A DNA stretch of 5,469 nucleotides, from contig CANNNH010000124.1 in the NCBI GenBank assembly GCA_947505915.1, positions 1 through 5,469 of the forward strand, given 5' to 3'. The DNA is from Comamonadaceae bacterium. GTDB taxonomy: Bacteria; Pseudomonadota; Gammaproteobacteria; Burkholderiales; Burkholderiaceae. Numbering within the stretch: position 1 is the stretch's first letter; every line of letters begins with the position of its first letter. Positions 4,637 to 5,469 of the stretch are shown here, one piece after another. The notes beneath the pieces were generated by a model, which saw only the letters and a list, made by a program, of their open reading frames with translations, made no database searches and was not told where the DNA came from. Both the position numbers and the translations under genes were made by a program.

Positions 4637-5469
4637 TTATTGGGTTTGCCGAATGGACGTGATGGTCACATCGTTCACGGGCACATCGCTCATGCCGCTG
4701 ATGCTTTGCGTTGGTTGCAGGACGATGGCGTCGGGCACATCCATGCCTTGAACCACTTTCCCGAACACGGCATAGCCCAGGTTGACGTCTTTTTTGTAGT
4801 CCAGGAACAGGTTGTCCACCACGTTGATGAAGAACTCGGAGGTGGCCGAATTGGGCTCGTCCGTGCGGGCCATCGCGATGGTGCCGCGCAGGTTAGACAA
4901 GCCTTTGTCGCTCTCCAGCGTAATGGGTGCCAACTGCCCGGTTTTTTTGACCAAGCCCGTGGTGTACCCGCCGCCCTGCACCATGAAGCCCTTGATCACC
5001 CTGTGAAATAAGGTGTTGCTGTAAAAGCCGCGGTTCACATAGCCCAGAAAGTTGTCGACCGTGATGGGGGCTACAGCTGGGTCTAACTCGACCACCATGG
5101 TGCCGCTGCTGGTGGCGATGCTGACCCGAGGCTGGGGTACCGAGAGCGTGGTTTGGTAAATGACCTGACCGCTGCCGTCTTTGACGGTGAGGGGCATGGC
5201 CCCGACCTTGACCACCGTGCAGTTGAGCTCCACCAAACTGGTGCTGCTGCTGGCCGCAAAACTGGGGTCGGTGCAAGCACCGCCCGTGTCCACGGTCATG
5301 CTGTTACGCAGGTAATTGCCACCTATGTTTATGACCGCCTTACGGTTGTATTGCAAAAAAAGTGCGCTGACACCCGTCACCACCGGCGCAAACTCATTCC
5401 CACCACCACAAGCCATCAGCTGTGAAAGCACGACGAAGGCGGCAAGGGATTTGAAGGACAACGACAAGA
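4637..5469 (-). CDS. Cyclophilin-type peptidyl-prolyl cis-trans isomerase, predicted lipoprotein (5' end at window edge)
   Basis: A periplasmic, probably lipid-anchored isomerase that speeds cis-trans interconversion at proline during protein folding. Counting from TTG at 5467, a hydrophobic signal leads to the lipobox LMAC at 17-20, with Cys20 followed by three glycines. Residues 28-110 form a beta-rich, Ig/TIG-like segment with two cysteines (65 and 83) that could pair. The cyclophilin domain spans about 113-276: FHRVIKGFMVQGG (154-166) holds the catalytic Arg156, Phe161 and Gln164, and GTIAMARTDEPNSATSEFFI (195-214) and GYAVFGKVVQGMDV (231-244) are standard motifs. Phe appears where cyclosporin-sensitive enzymes have Trp. 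The only in-window starts are TTG at 5467 or 5461, and the signal peptide has few positive charges, so the true start is probably just outside the window. A ppiA-like role is likely, but the extra domain argues against using that name. Confidence 0.92.
   Translation of the reverse strand, partial: LSLSFKSLAAFVVLSQLMACGGGNEFAPVVTGVSALFLQYNRKAVINIGGNYLRNSMTVDTGGACTDPSFAASSSTSLVELNCTVVKVGAMPLTVKDGSGQVIYQTTLSVPQPRVSIATSSGTMVVELDPAVAPITVDNFLGYVNRGFYSNTLFHRVIKGFMVQGGGYTTGLVKKTGQLAPITLESDKGLSNLRGTIAMARTDEPNSATSEFFINVVDNLFLDYKKDVNLGYAVFGKVVQGMDVPDAIVLQPTQSISGMSDVPVNDVTITSIRQTQ

Noticed and set aside
4485..4751. 88-codon plus-strand frame starting in the intergenic region
   Set aside because: It runs antisense into the cyclophilin C-terminus, has no ribosome binding site I can see, and its Arg/Pro-rich translation looks non-coding.
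4640..5011. 123-codon plus-strand frame, His/Val-rich
   Set aside because: It mirrors the well-conserved cyclophilin domain on the other strand, and its composition is typical of a shadow frame.

Overview
The window reads like a chromosomal stretch from a Gram-negative proteobacterium, most likely a betaproteobacterium of the Burkholderiales (Comamonadaceae-like). This is inferred from moderately GC-rich, CTG-preferring codon use, a lipobox-bearing periplasmic cyclophilin, and the style of the glycosyltransferases. No sequence search was possible, so the taxon is a guess. Every gene I can support lies on the minus strand, so transcription runs from high to low coordinates.

Layout in transcription order. 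(1) 5469-4637: a cyclophilin-type peptidyl-prolyl isomerase with a lipoprotein signal and an Ig/TIG-like N-terminal domain; its 5' end reaches the window edge. (2) 4636-4393: a gap without a confident gene, holding an imperfect inverted repeat followed by six T's just upstream of the next gene. (3) 4392-254: a compact, probably co-transcribed cluster. It encodes a small class I SAM methyltransferase (4392-3787), a possible 36-residue peptide (3769-3659) whose stop lies in a hairpin, an unrecognised 149-aa protein (3623-3174), a GT-B glycosyltransferase with an extra C-terminal helical region (3171-1483), and a second glycosyltransferase of the Glyco_trans_4_3 type (1486-254). The glycosyltransferase genes overlap by ATGA. 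(4) 253-129: an AT-rich intergenic stretch with a recognisable promoter. (5) 128-1: the start of an Ala/Pro-rich protein that runs off the window.

The cluster of two glycosyltransferases and a methyltransferase suggests synthesis or decoration of a surface glycan or glycoprotein. The sugar and the acceptor cannot be read from the sequence.

The most striking detail is a perfect 11-bp tandem duplication (1492-1513) at the junction of the two glycosyltransferase genes. With two copies the genes are separate and overlap by 4 bp. With one copy the two frames would join into a single open reading frame encoding a double glycosyltransferase of about 970 residues. No rRNA, tRNA, CRISPR array, insertion sequence or integrase was seen.
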